A stretch of DNA of 64,000 bases from Solirubrobacteraceae bacterium (GTDB lineage: Bacteria; Actinomycetota; Thermoleophilia; Solirubrobacterales; Solirubrobacteraceae): contig JAUXSD010000211.1 in the NCBI GenBank assembly GCA_030681525.1, positions 1 to 64,000 of the forward strand, given 5' to 3'. The position numbers and the translations under genes were made by a program. The notes under the pieces are model-generated. The model ran no database searches. It saw nothing but the letters and a program-made list of their open reading frames with translations, and was not told the origin of the DNA. Numbering within the stretch: the stretch's first letter is position 1; the number at the start of each line of letters is the position of its first letter. This document shows positions 27,244 through 39,390 of the stretch, one piece after another.

Positions 27244-28929
27244 ATGCAAAGGACCCTGAGAGGCATGTTGTGCCTCACGTTCGCGTGCGCAGCCACACTG
27301 GGGCTCGCGGCGTGTGGTGGCGACGACGACGACGGCGGCACGTCGACCGGCGGTGCCGCGGCGACCGACGACGGCGCAGGCAAGACCGGCGGCACGATCT
27401 CCACCGCCTACACCTCGTTCCCCGATTACCTCGATCCTGCGCTGTCCTACACGCAGGAGGGCTGGCAGTCGATGTGGACCGTCTACACCCCCCTGCTGAC
27501 CTACAAGCACGAAGAGGGCGCCGAGGGCGCGACCGTCGTGCCCGGTCTGGCCGAGGCGATGCCCGAGATCTCCGAGGACGGCAAGACCTACAAGCTCAAG
27601 CTGCGCTCCGGCCTGAAGTACTCCGACGGCAAGGCCGTCAAGGCCTCGGACTTCGAGCACACGATCAAGCGCGTACTGAACCTCGAGTCCGGCGGATCGT
27701 CCTTCTACCAGGTCATCGAGGGCGCCGAGAAGTACCTCAAGGACGGCAAGGCGCGCGCCGACATCTCGGGCATCGTCACCGACGACGCGACGGGCGACAT
27801 CACGATCAACCTGACCGAGGCCGACGGACGCTTCCCGTACATCCTGGCGATGAACTTCGCCGGCATCGTGCCGAGCGACACGCCGTTCGAGAACCAGACG
27901 AAGAACCCTCCGGTCGGCGTCGGGCCGTACAAGTTCGAGAACGTGCGCATCAACCGCGGCTACGACCTCGTCAAGGTGGCCGACTTCAACGTGCCCGACC
28001 AGGCGGTCGGCAAGGCGGACACGCTCAGGGTCTCGATCATCAAGAACCGCCGCCGGCAGACGCAGGACACGATCCAGAACAAGATCGACTACATGAACGA
28101 CCCGCCGGCGCCCGACCAGCTGCGTGACGTGCGTGCGGAGTACACGGACAAGCGCTACAAGGAGTTCGTCACGAACTCGACGTATTACTACTTCCTCAAC
28201 AACGACATCGCTCCGTTCAACAAGCCCGAGGCGCGCCAGGCCGTCAACATCGCGGTCGACAAGCGCTCCCTGGCCCGCCTGTTCGGCGGCCTGCTCGAGC
28301 CCGGCTGCAACTTCCTGCCGCCCGGCATGAAGGGCTACGAGAAGATCGATCCCTGTCCGTGGGGCGATCCGACCGCGGCACCGGACATCGCGAAGGCCAA
28401 GCAGCTCGTCCAGGACTCCGGCACCGCGGGTCAGACCGTGACGGTGTTCGGCAACGACGAGCCGGAGTCCAAGTCGCTGGCGGAGTACCTGTCCGACGTC
28501 CTCAACGACATCGGCTACAAGGCGCGTCCGCGGATCATCGAGGGGTCGGTGTACTTCACGACGATCGGCAACCAGAAGACGAAGGCGCATGCCGGCTTCG
28601 CCAACTGGTTCCAGGACTTCCCGCACCCGGGCAACTTCATGTTCCTCGTGGACGGGGACTCGATCCAGGCGACGAACAACCAGAACTTCGGAAACGTCAA
28701 CAACTCCGAGGTCAACCAGATCCTGGACGAGGCCAACAAGAACGCGGACATCGACGAGGTCGCCGATGACTACGCCCGCGCCGACCGGCTGATCGTCGAG
28801 GGCGCGCACGTCGTCCCGTACGGCCACCGCAAGCTCACGGTGTTCTACTCCGACCGGGTGGACTTCGAGAACTGCACCTCGTGGCACCCCGTGTACAACC
28901 TCGACTTCACGCAGCTCTGCCTGAAGTAG
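27244..28929 (+). CDS. ABC transporter substrate-binding lipoprotein (family 5, peptide)
   Basis: Lipobox LGLAACGG; SDGKAVKASDFEHTIKRVLN...NRGYDLVKVADF...FNKPEARQAVNIAVDKRSLARLF. Confidence 0.95.
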   Translation: MQRTLRGMLCLTFACAATLGLAACGGDDDDGGTSTGGAAATDDGAGKTGGTISTAYTSFPDYLDPALSYTQEGWQSMWTVYTPLLTYKHEEGAEGATVVPGLAEAMPEISEDGKTYKLKLRSGLKYSDGKAVKASDFEHTIKRVLNLESGGSSFYQVIEGAEKYLKDGKARADISGIVTDDATGDITINLTEADGRFPYILAMNFAGIVPSDTPFENQTKNPPVGVGPYKFENVRINRGYDLVKVADFNVPDQAVGKADTLRVSIIKNRRRQTQDTIQNKIDYMNDPPAPDQLRDVRAEYTDKRYKEFVTNSTYYYFLNNDIAPFNKPEARQAVNIAVDKRSLARLFGGLLEPGCNFLPPGMKGYEKIDPCPWGDPTAAPDIAKAKQLVQDSGTAGQTVTVFGNDEPESKSLAEYLSDVLNDIGYKARPRIIEGSVYFTTIGNQKTKAHAGFANWFQDFPHPGNFMFLVDGDSIQATNNQNFGNVNNSEVNQILDEANKNADIDEVADDYARADRLIVEGAHVVPYGHRKLTVFYSDRVDFENCTSWHPVYNLDFTQLCLK

Positions 28930-28979
28930 TGCGTGAAACCCGGCGATCGGTGACCGTGGCCAGCTGAGGCCTGACCGCG

Positions 28980-30020
28980 ATGTCGATCGCCGACTCATCC
29001 GTCTCGTCAGATCTGTCCCCCGTCGTCGACGGGGGACAGATCGAGGCGGCGCCCGGCCCCGGGATCAGCCCCGGGGCGCTGGCGCTGCGCAGGCTGCGGC
29101 GCAATCGCGCGGCGCTGGCCTTCGGAGCGCTGTTCATCGTCCTCGTCGGCCTGGCGCTGGCCGCGCCCCTGTACGCGGACATCGCCGGCACCACGCCGGC
29201 CAAGAACCACCTGTCGGACACGATCGTCGTGGACGGCAAGCAGCAGCAGGTCGTCACGTTCGACGGCGTGCCGATCAACCCGACGTGGCAGAAGAAATTC
29301 TTCTTCGGCGCCGACACGAACGGTCGTGACGTCGCCGTGCGCCTGCTCTACGGGGCGCGCAACTCGCTGTTCATCGGCATCACCGCCGCGCTGATCACGA
29401 CCTTTCTGGCCGTGCTGCTCGGGACGCTGGCGGGCTACTTCCGCGGGTGGGTGGACGCGGTCATCTCGCGCAGCCTCGACGTCCTGTGGGCGTTTCCCGT
29501 CCTGCTGCTGGGCGTCGCGCTCGGCGTCGCGCTCGCGCTCGGCGGCCTGAAGATCGGCCCGCTGGAGATCCAGGGCGACTCGAAATGGATCCCGACGCTC
29601 ATCATCGGGGTCGTCGGCGTCGTCTACCTCGCGCGGCCGGTCCGCGGCCAGGTGCTGTCGCTGCGCGAGAAGGAGTTCGTCGAGGCCGCACGCGCGCAGG
29701 GCGCCGGGCCGATCCGGATCATGGTCGGCGAGCTGCTGCCGAACCTCGCCTCGACGCTGCTCGTCTTCTTTCCGCTGCTCGTGGCCAACTCGATCCTGCT
29801 CGAGGCGGCGCTGTCGTTCCTCGGCGCCGGTGTGCAGCCGCCCGAGCCGTCGTGGGGCACGATGCTCGCGGAGGGCATCACCCTGCTGGCGACCTCGCCG
29901 CACCTGACGATCGTGCCCGGCCTCATGCTCGTGCTCACGGTCCTGTCGCTGAACATCTTCGGCGACGGCGTGCGCGACGCGCTCGACCCCCGCGCCAAGG
30001 TCCGGCTGGAGCACAGCTAG
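28980..30020 (+). CDS. ABC transporter permease (OppC/DppC type)
   Basis: FGADTNGRDVAVRLLYGARNSLFIGI...REKEFVEAARAQGAGPIRIMVGELLPNLASTLLV. Confidence 0.95.
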   Translation: MSIADSSVSSDLSPVVDGGQIEAAPGPGISPGALALRRLRRNRAALAFGALFIVLVGLALAAPLYADIAGTTPAKNHLSDTIVVDGKQQQVVTFDGVPINPTWQKKFFFGADTNGRDVAVRLLYGARNSLFIGITAALITTFLAVLLGTLAGYFRGWVDAVISRSLDVLWAFPVLLLGVALGVALALGGLKIGPLEIQGDSKWIPTLIIGVVGVVYLARPVRGQVLSLREKEFVEAARAQGAGPIRIMVGELLPNLASTLLVFFPLLVANSILLEAALSFLGAGVQPPEPSWGTMLAEGITLLATSPHLTIVPGLMLVLTVLSLNIFGDGVRDALDPRAKVRLEHS

Positions 30021-30966
30021 TGGGCCGCTTCGTCATCCGCCGGATCGTCGGGATGGTGATCGTGATGTTCGCGGTCTCCGTGCTGACCTTCCTGATCTTC
30101 AACGTCATCCCCAACGGCGACCCCGCCGACCGGATGGCGGGCAAGAACTCCACGCCCGCGCAGATCGAGGCGATCAAGAAGGAGTGGGGCTTCGACCAGC
30201 CGGTCTACACGCAGTACCTGACGACGATGGAGAAGGTCGCCACCGGCGACCTCATCTCCTACGCCAACCAGACCAACGTCGTCGACGAGATCAAGCGCGG
30301 CATCCCGCGGACGTTCGCGCTGGCGATCGGCGCCGCGTTGCTGTGGTTTGCCATGGGCACCGCGCTGGGCCTCTACACGGCGATGCGCGCGGGGCGCTGG
30401 ACGGACACGCTCGTCACCGTGCTCGCGCTCATCGGCGTCTCGATGCCGGTGTTCTGGCTCGGCGCGCTGGCGAGCTACTACCTGGGCTTCAAGGCGGGGC
30501 TGTTCCCCAACGGCGGCTACTCGGAGATCGGCGAGGCCGGGCTGTGGGAGTGGGTCAAGCACATGATCCTGCCCTGGACGGTGCTGGCGACGCTGTTCAT
30601 CGGCGTCTACTCGCGCGTGCTGCGCTCCAACGTGCTGGACACGATCAACGACGACTACGTGCGCACGGCGCGGGCGAAGGGGCTGACCGAGCGGCGCGTG
30701 ATGATCCACCACGTCCTGCGCAACTCGCTGATTCCGATCGTGACGCTGTGGGGCCTGGACTTCGGCGCGGTGCTCGGCGGCGGCGCGATCCTCACCGAGA
30801 CCGTCTTCGACCTGCAGGGGGTCGGCCAGTACTTCGCGGAGTCGATCGGCCAGCTCGACGTCCCGCCGGTGCTGGCCGTGACGATGTTCGGCGCGTTCTT
30901 CATCGTGCTGCTCAACACGCTCGTCGACATCGTCTACGCCGCGCTGGACCCGCGGATCCGCCTGTC

Positions 30967-30970
<4 letters not shown>
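30020..30970 (+). CDS. ABC transporter permease (OppB/DppB type)
   Basis: FVIRRIVGMVIVMFAVSVLTFLIFNVIPNGDPADRMAG...DDYVRTARAKGLTERRVMIHHVLRNSLIPIVT. Confidence 0.95.
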
Positions 30971-33154
<2,184 letters not shown>

Positions 33155-33164
<10 letters not shown>

Positions 33165-33227
33165 CTCAGTGGACAGAGCGACCGCCTCCTAAGCGGTAGG
33201 CCGCAGGTTCGACTCCTGCCTGGGGCA
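33155..33227 (+). tRNA. tRNA-Arg (anticodon CCT)
   Basis: GCCCCAG TA GCTC AGTGGACA GAGC G ACCGC CTCCTAA GCGGT AGGCC GCAGG TTCGACT CCTGC CTGGGGC A: full cloverleaf, no encoded CCA. Confidence 0.97.
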
Positions 33228-33239
33228 TGCGCCGAAAGG

Positions 33240-33566
33240 GCCGCCGCCGGCGCGGACGTCCGCATCTCGGCGATCCGTCGGATCGTGAACATGATCGAGA
33301 CGGACCGGCAGAAGATCCACGGCATGGGTCGGGGCGCAGCCACAGCGCACCGCGTACACGACCACGCCGCGAGATATGTGGTCATCCGCCCCGCCGCTAC
33401 CGCTCGCTCTCTTGTGCTGACCGATCCTCCGGTCTACGCCGCCATCAGTCGCCTCGAGGAGGCCGGCATCCTCCGGGGGGTCACGGGGCGCCAGCGCGGC
33501 AAGATCTACGTCGACGATCGCTACCTCGCACTGCTCAACGAGGGCACCGAGCCGCAGTCGACTTGA
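33240..33566 (+). pseudogene. C-terminal fragment of a Fic-family protein
   Basis: ADVRISAIRRIVNMIETDRQKIHGMGRGAATAHRVHDHAARYVVIRPAATARSLVLTDPPVYAAISRLEEAGILRGVTGRQRGKIYVDDRYLALLNEGTEPQST: Fic C-terminal winged-helix region; no HPFxxGNGR catalytic part. Confidence 0.6.
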
Positions 33567-33616
33567 GGTCGCCGATGCAAGCCGGTCGGAGTTGATCCAT
33601 GGCTGCGCGCGCGAGG

Positions 33617-34816
33617 TCAGCCGCGCGCCCGCGCGGTCAGCACGCGCGACGGCTTGCTGACGGCCTTGATGTCCGTCGCCAGCCGCGCCGCTACGCCGAT
33701 ATGCCTCGGGCCACCGCGCAGCAGGACGGCGACCCGCGTGACCCGGTGGCGCGGACGGGCGATGCTGATCCGCTGCGTCGGGCCGGTGATCTGCCGCGTC
33801 ACCCGCACGAGCGCCATGTTGTGCTTCAGCAGGCTGATGCGCGCCTCGCGGGGCTCGTCGGACTGCAGGTCCAGGCGCACGTGCACGCGCGAGCGCGTCA
33901 CCCGCTCGACGGTGACCCGCAGCGACGCGGCCGGGTCGACCCCCGGCGTCGAGAAGTCCCACGACAGCGCGAAGGGGTGCGGCGTGACCGTGCCGTCCTC
34001 GGCCCGGCCGGCGACCGTGCCGCTGACGGCCGCGACGTAGGTCGTGCCGTAGCGCAGCGGGCGGCGCGGGATGAGCACGATCCCGCCCCGCAGCACGCGC
34101 TCGCGCGTCTGCACGATGACATCGACCGGGGGGCGCCCGGCGGCCGCCACCGTGGCGCTGTCGACGTCGACGCCGGCGATCGTCGCCCACGGGCCGTTGA
34201 ACTGGACGGAGATGTTGAAGCCGGTCGGTGTGCGGCCGTCGTTGTTGGGGACGGCGTCGCAGGGGTTGGGGATCTCCCGGCAGTCGAAGCTCGGCGCGAC
34301 GCCGCGCTGGCCTCGGACCGGATAGGTGTACGCCGTCAGCGCCGGCGTCCGCAGGGTGGCGTCGAGCGCCGTCGCCTGCATGCAGCTCAGGCCGAACTCG
34401 CTCCAGAACCCGCTGGCGGCGAGGCGCGGCTCCAGCAGCGCGAGGCGGTGGTAGGGCGCCGGCTCCCACGGTGCGACGCCGGCCGTCGGCGCCTCCTCGT
34501 AGGCGAGCACGCTCGCGCGCGCCGCGCGATCGCCGGACTCGCTGTAGCCCGGCAGCGACGGCTTCTCCCGGTGCCCGCGCTCGGTCGGGTTGAGCCGGTA
34601 GTAGGAGGCGTGGCTGCGGCACTGGCGGCTGAGCGACGCGTCGTGCGCGACCGGCGGCACGCCGACCATCGAGCGCCAGGCGTTCAGCTGGTCGATCGCC
34701 GCATCGGGCGACGGGGCCGACGCCGCGCGCGCCGGCGCGGCGCCGCCCAGCAGGCCGAGCAGCACGCATCCGAGCAGCACGCAGCGTCGCGCCCGCCAGC
34801 CCCCGTACACATCCAT
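33617..34816 (-). CDS. Secreted CAP-domain-like protein
   Basis: Signal peptide; DAAIDQLNAWRSMVGVPPVAHDASLSRQCRSHASYYRLNPTERGHREKPSLPGYS...GDRAARASVLA. Confidence 0.75.
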   Translation of the reverse strand: MDVYGGWRARRCVLLGCVLLGLLGGAAPARAASAPSPDAAIDQLNAWRSMVGVPPVAHDASLSRQCRSHASYYRLNPTERGHREKPSLPGYSESGDRAARASVLAYEEAPTAGVAPWEPAPYHRLALLEPRLAASGFWSEFGLSCMQATALDATLRTPALTAYTYPVRGQRGVAPSFDCREIPNPCDAVPNNDGRTPTGFNISVQFNGPWATIAGVDVDSATVAAAGRPPVDVIVQTRERVLRGGIVLIPRRPLRYGTTYVAAVSGTVAGRAEDGTVTPHPFALSWDFSTPGVDPAASLRVTVERVTRSRVHVRLDLQSDEPREARISLLKHNMALVRVTRQITGPTQRISIARPRHRVTRVAVLLRGGPRHIGVAARLATDIKAVSKPSRVLTARARG

Positions 34817-34975
34817 GGGCAGACGCTATAGGCACGCTACATCTAGCGGGGGAAAGTTTTCGTCGCGCACGGCGCGGGACGCCGTCAGCGCCGCCGCAAC
34901 TCCCCCCGGCCGACGCGCTGCGCGAGATCGGCGCGAACACGGTGCGCGCCCACAGCGAGTCGGTCTCGAACCAGC

Positions 34976-35024
34976 GGGTTCTGACGCGCCGGGTACGGAT
35001 ATCGCACCTGGTGCGTCATCACCG
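34976..35024. repeat. 49-nt palindromic repeat, copy 2
   Basis: GGGTTCTGACGCGCCGGGTACGGATATCGCACCTGGTGCGTCATCACCG; aligns over its full length to copies 1 and 3. Confidence 0.75.
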
Positions 35025-35054
35025 TCCACGTTGCGGCCGCCGATCCTTCCGGTG

Positions 35055-38000
35055 CTACCTTCGCCCGCCCCCGAGCAGCCCGTTCAGCGCCCGGCTCATG
35101 AGCTCCGCGCGCTTGGCGTCGCTCTCGAGCTGCTCGAAGCCGAAGCCCAGCAGCAGCGTGTCGCGCGTCGCCGTGGCCGCGTAGAAGTTCAGCAGCCGCG
35201 GGCCGATGACCCAGTTGGCGCCGATGTCGGGGCTGCCGGCCGGCGGCGCAGCGGGCGTCCAGCTGCTCGTCGTGCCCTCGAAGCCGTCGGCGTCCGTGAC
35301 GCCGTCGACGACGATCCGGGTGTCGTCGACGAACGCGCCGACGCCGCCGGTGAACGGATCGCTGACGTACGTCAGCACGATCTCGACCTCGCCGCCGTTG
35401 AAGGCCGACAGGTCATAGGCCACCTGCTGCCAGCCGTCCGTCGCCCCCGTGATCGAGTTCCACGTGCCGCTCGTGCCGGCATTCGCACAGCCCGGGCCGC
35501 TGAAGTAGTGGCGCAGGTTCGGGTGGATCGCCAGCAGGAAGCCGGGGTCGTCGCACTCGGCCGGCCGGTCGGTGGACGTCGCGCCGCCGATCTCGGCCAG
35601 GGTCGTCCAGTTGTCCTGGCCGACCGTGTGGGCCTCCACGATGAAGTGGTCGTAGTCCTCCTCGGAGCTCAGCGAGAGCCCGAACTGCAGCTGCGCGCTC
35701 GTCGCCGTCGTCAGGTCGACGGTCTTCGACAGGCGCATGTACGCGTTGTCGGCGTGCGACGCGTACGCGAAGCGCTCGCCCTCGACCGGCTCGAACGGCC
35801 GGTTGCCGCCGTCGTAGGCCGCGACGCCGCGACTGGCGAACTGCGGGAACTGCGCCACCGGCAGGACGTCGCTCGTCGGCTGGAAGTAGCCGGCCTCGTC
35901 GAGCGGGTTGTCGCCCTCCGCGACCGGGCCGCCGAACTGGCTCGCGAAGCCGCTGAGCGGGGTGTCGGTGCCGCGAACCCCCGTCGGACCCTCGATGCTC
36001 GTCCGGACGTACCCGCCGAGGTAGTACTGGCGGAAGTCGTCGGCCAGGATCAGGCAGTCCTCGAAGAACCCGGGCACGGACGAGACGACGCACTCGGCCG
36101 TCGGGTCGCCGTTGAGCCCGTAGTACAGGCCGCCGACGGCGTCGCTGATGCCGGGCCGGCCCTCGTACTGCGCGGTCTCGCCGGCATGGACGAGCTTGCC
36201 GCCCTCGTTGAGGAAGTCGCGCACCGCCAGCGTGAGGTACTGCTGTTCCTCGGCGACCGAGAGGTCGGGCAGGTTGCCGAACGGCGTCGAGGTCAGCACG
36301 TCCGCGGGATCCTGCGTGATCCGGTTGTCTCCGAGGTACCAGACGATCGCGTCGTAGTGGCTCAGGACGCCGAGGTCGTGCGGCACGCCCTGCGCGTCGA
36401 CGTCCCAGACGTCGGCCCCGCGGCCGGACGCCTCGATCGCCGCCACGTGCTGGGCGACGTACTTCGGCGCGCTCGTGCCCGCCGGGTAGGTCGGGTTGAC
36501 GCCGGTGTAGTCCTCGTTGGCGATCACGAGCACGTCGTCGCCCGTGTCGCTCTGCACGGTGTAGGTAAAGCGCTCGCTGCGCACGAAGCCCCTGCGCAGG
36601 TTCAGCCCGGTGAACCAGACCTCGACCTCGTCGCCCGGTCCGGCCCCGCGGACGGTGCCGCGCCGCTCGGCGTAGTAGTCGTCGTTCTCGTCGCCGTAGC
36701 GCTCACCGCCCTGCCACTCCGGCGCGCTCGAGATGCGCGTCCGGCCGCCGTTGACGCGGTACTGCATCGTCACGGCCTTGAGCGCCCGCTTGGCGATGAC
36801 CGCCACCTTCTGCGGGTCGCCGTAGGAGACGTCGAAGCTGTCGATGCGGAAGTCCTCGGCGGTGCGGCCGACGACCGAAACGGGGTCGTCGGGGTCCTTG
36901 GCCGACTGCGCCACCGAGAGCGCGAACGGGATGTTCTTCTCGAACTCCGCCTGCACGAGCGCCTCGTCGTCGGGGAACTCAAAGCCGGTGAGGCCCGCGC
37001 AGTCCGCGAGGTCCCACTCGTCGTCGGGACGGGACTGCACGGCGGCCTCGCACGTCGACATCTCGGGCGTGAAGCCGAGCGTGCGGTACCGCGCGGTCAT
37101 GTGCGTGTCGGTGTCGCCGTTGGTGGTGTACAGCTCGGCCGAGATGTCGGGGTCGTAGCCGGGCACGGCGGGGTTGGCGTCGTCGCCGGCCATCGCCTCG
37201 TAGATGACGTCGTCCGGCGTCGGCGTGGCCACCTGCCAGCCGGTGCCGTACAGCAGCAGCTCCGCCGCCGAGTGGTAGTTGACGAGGAACTCGAAGCCGA
37301 CGCGCCGCGCGAGGGAGTCCAGGCCCTTCGTCTCGGGCTCGGAGTTCGGCGAGGGCCCGCGGTAGGTGTCGCTGGCGGGATCGGGCGAGGAGCCCTCGTT
37401 GTCGTAGCCCCACTTCGTCGCGAAGTTGCGGTTGAGGTCGACGCCGTCGCCGACGGTGATCTGGCCGTCGCCGTTGTTGTCGCGCAGGTTCTTGCGCCAC
37501 AGGCGCTGGTCCTCCTGGAAGGTCCAGTCGTAGCCGTCGGGGTTGGCGACCGGCACGAACCACAGCTCGTTGGCGTCGACGAGCCGGCGGATCGTGCTGT
37601 CGGCGGCGTAGTTGTCGACGAAGTGGTGCATGAGGCGGCGGATCATCTCCGGCGTGATCCACTCGCGGGCGTGCTGCGCGCCGAGGTACAGCACGGCGGG
37701 CCGGCTGCCGTCGCGTGTCGTGCGCGCGTTCTTGGCGACCTTCAGCGCGATGATGTCCTGGCCCTGGACGGTCTTGCCGTAGGTGACGAGCTTCGTGATC
37801 TTCGGGTTCTGGCTCGCGACCTGCGTGAACTCCTCCCGCAGACCGCCCGCCCCGCTGTACGGGCGAAACACGTTCAGCCCCGCCTGGATCTGCGCCGTCG
37901 CGCGCTGGGCCGCGGTCTGGCCGCCGACCGTCTTCGGGGCGAGCTCGATGCCCTCGCGGCGCAGCGACCGGGCCTGGCGGCCGCTGAGGATCGTCTCGAC

Positions 38001-38225
38001 GCGCAGGCGTGCGCCGTTGGCGGCGCCGGCGCGACCGACCTTCATCTCGTGGCGGTCGATGCCGAGCGCCGTGATCTCGTCGAGCTGGTCGGCGTCGACG
38101 ACGCCCGTATAGACGTCGAACCGATCGCGCTGCGGGCTCGGCGCCTGCGGCGCGGCGTTGGCCGCGGCGCTGCCGACCAGCAGCGTCGCGAGCATCGAAA
38201 CGGTCGCGAATGAGAACCTGGACAC
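35055..38225 (-). CDS. Secreted M14-family zinc carboxypeptidase, large multidomain
   Basis: Signal peptide; VLYLGAQHAREWITPEMIRRLMHHFVDNY...VPVANPDGYDWTFQEDQRLWRKNLRDN...VDLNRNF...NYHSAAELLLYGTGW...TPEMSTCE. Confidence 0.93.
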   Translation of the reverse strand: MSRFSFATVSMLATLLVGSAAANAAPQAPSPQRDRFDVYTGVVDADQLDEITALGIDRHEMKVGRAGAANGARLRVETILSGRQARSLRREGIELAPKTVGGQTAAQRATAQIQAGLNVFRPYSGAGGLREEFTQVASQNPKITKLVTYGKTVQGQDIIALKVAKNARTTRDGSRPAVLYLGAQHAREWITPEMIRRLMHHFVDNYAADSTIRRLVDANELWFVPVANPDGYDWTFQEDQRLWRKNLRDNNGDGQITVGDGVDLNRNFATKWGYDNEGSSPDPASDTYRGPSPNSEPETKGLDSLARRVGFEFLVNYHSAAELLLYGTGWQVATPTPDDVIYEAMAGDDANPAVPGYDPDISAELYTTNGDTDTHMTARYRTLGFTPEMSTCEAAVQSRPDDEWDLADCAGLTGFEFPDDEALVQAEFEKNIPFALSVAQSAKDPDDPVSVVGRTAEDFRIDSFDVSYGDPQKVAVIAKRALKAVTMQYRVNGGRTRISSAPEWQGGERYGDENDDYYAERRGTVRGAGPGDEVEVWFTGLNLRRGFVRSERFTYTVQSDTGDDVLVIANEDYTGVNPTYPAGTSAPKYVAQHVAAIEASGRGADVWDVDAQGVPHDLGVLSHYDAIVWYLGDNRITQDPADVLTSTPFGNLPDLSVAEEQQYLTLAVRDFLNEGGKLVHAGETAQYEGRPGISDAVGGLYYGLNGDPTAECVVSSVPGFFEDCLILADDFRQYYLGGYVRTSIEGPTGVRGTDTPLSGFASQFGGPVAEGDNPLDEAGYFQPTSDVLPVAQFPQFASRGVAAYDGGNRPFEPVEGERFAYASHADNAYMRLSKTVDLTTATSAQLQFGLSLSSEEDYDHFIVEAHTVGQDNWTTLAEIGGATSTDRPAECDDPGFLLAIHPNLRHYFSGPGCANAGTSGTWNSITGATDGWQQVAYDLSAFNGGEVEIVLTYVSDPFTGGVGAFVDDTRIVVDGVTDADGFEGTTSSWTPAAPPAGSPDIGANWVIGPRLLNFYAATATRDTLLLGFGFEQLESDAKRAELMSRALNGLLGGGRR

Positions 38226-38396
38226 GGTTGGCGCCTCCCCTGGGGCATCGACCTGCTCTTGCCCGGGAGGCTTTCAGCTGTGTCAAGTGACACAAGGCCG
38301 GTTTTCGGTGCATCGCCGTGAGCGCTGGCGTACACGGGTTCACGTGCCCAGACCCGGCGCGATCGCAGCCTGCTCGGCTGCGAGACTCGCCCGCGG

Positions 38397-38822
38397 ATGG
38401 TCCGCAAGCGCAAGCTCGTCACCCGGCTGCAGGTCCGGCTGCTCAACCCGCCGGTCCGCGCGCTGGCGGCCCACGGCCTGGCGCCGGGCGTGGTGCTGCT
38501 GGAGACCACCGGCCGCAGGAGCGGCGAGCCGCGCACTACGCCCGTCTCCAACGGCCTCGAGCCGGGCACCGACACGTTCTGGATCGTCGCCGAGATGGGT
38601 CGCCGGGCGGCCTACGTGCGCAACATCGAGGCCGACCCGCGCGTGCGGATCCGCCTGCGGCGCGGCTGGCGCACCGGCACGGCGCACGTCGTCGACGGCG
38701 ACGACCCGCGCGCCCGCCTGCGCACGCTCTCGCGGCTCAACGCGGCGGGCGTGCGAGCGATGGGCACGGAGCTGCTCGTCGTCCGCGTCGACCTCGACGC
38801 GGTGACCGACACACGGCGCTAG
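38397..38822 (+). CDS. Deazaflavin (F420)-dependent nitroreductase-family protein
   Basis: VLLETTGRRSGEPRTTPVSNGLEPGTDTFWIVAEMGRRAAYVRNIEADPRVRIRLRRGWRTGTAHVV. Confidence 0.88.
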   Translation: MVRKRKLVTRLQVRLLNPPVRALAAHGLAPGVVLLETTGRRSGEPRTTPVSNGLEPGTDTFWIVAEMGRRAAYVRNIEADPRVRIRLRRGWRTGTAHVVDGDDPRARLRTLSRLNAAGVRAMGTELLVVRVDLDAVTDTRR

Positions 38823-39370
38823 CCGCGGTCGGGACGGTCCGGGTAGATGTCGTCGATCGTGACGAGCGCGGCGTAGGGCGCCCCGGCGGCGTCCGCGATC
38901 CGCTCGCCGCCGCCGGCCAGCCGGTCGAGCACGCTGACGACGCCGCAGATCTCGTGGCCGGCCTGCTGCAGCGCCTCGATCGCCGCTATCGTCGAGCCGC
39001 CGGTGCTGACGACGTCCTCGACGACGAGGCAGCGGTCCTGCGCGGAGAGCAGCGGCCCCTCGATGCGGCGCGACAGGCCGTGCGCCTTGGCCTCCTTGCG
39101 CACGAAGAAGCCCTTGACGTCGGCGCCGCCCGCGAGCGCCGCGCACGTCACGGCGTCGGCGCCCATCGTCATCCCGCCGACCGCGGTGGCGTCCCACGCG
39201 CGCGCACGCTCGGCGAGCAGCTCAGCGAGCGCCGCAAAGCCGTCCGGCAGCAGGATCGCGCGCTTGGCGTCGACGTAGTACTGCGCCTTCAGACCGCTCG
39301 TGAGCGTGACCTCGCCGAGTACTAGCGCGTGCTCGCGCAGCGCCTCGATCAAACGTCCATGGGCGTTCAT
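38819..39370 (-). CDS. pyrE: Orotate phosphoribosyltransferase
   Basis: EVTLTSGLKAQYYVDAKRAILLPDGFAALAELL...VEDVVSTGGSTIAAIEALQQAGHEICGVVSVLDRLAGG. Confidence 0.95.
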   Translation of the reverse strand: MNAHGRLIEALREHALVLGEVTLTSGLKAQYYVDAKRAILLPDGFAALAELLAERARAWDATAVGGMTMGADAVTCAALAGGADVKGFFVRKEAKAHGLSRRIEGPLLSAQDRCLVVEDVVSTGGSTIAAIEALQQAGHEICGVVSVLDRLAGGGERIADAAGAPYAALVTIDDIYPDRPDRG

Positions 39371-39390
39371 CGCTCGCGTACCTTAGAGGT

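Noticed and set aside
33285-33566. Intact Fic toxin
   Set aside because: Only the C-terminal winged-helix part exists; no catalytic HPFxxGNGR motif in any frame.
33227-34900. Intact integrative element at the tRNA-Arg
   Set aside because: No integrase, and no second copy of the tRNA 3' end (GGTTCGACTCCTGCCTGGGGCA) found downstream; only a remnant can be argued.
33189-34940. 583-aa minus-strand ORF spanning the tRNA region
   Set aside because: Overlaps the CAP-domain gene out of frame and crosses the tRNA and Fic remnant; Arg/Ala-rich shadow ORF.
34880-34985. Gene fragment ALREIGANTVRAHSESVSNQRVL upstream of repeat copy 2
   Set aside because: Suggestive peptide but too short to assign; may be chance or remnant coding.
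34815-38213. 1132-aa plus-strand ORF
   Set aside because: Antisense to the clear M14 carboxypeptidase; high-GC shadow ORF, composition dominated by R/A/V/D with no domain.
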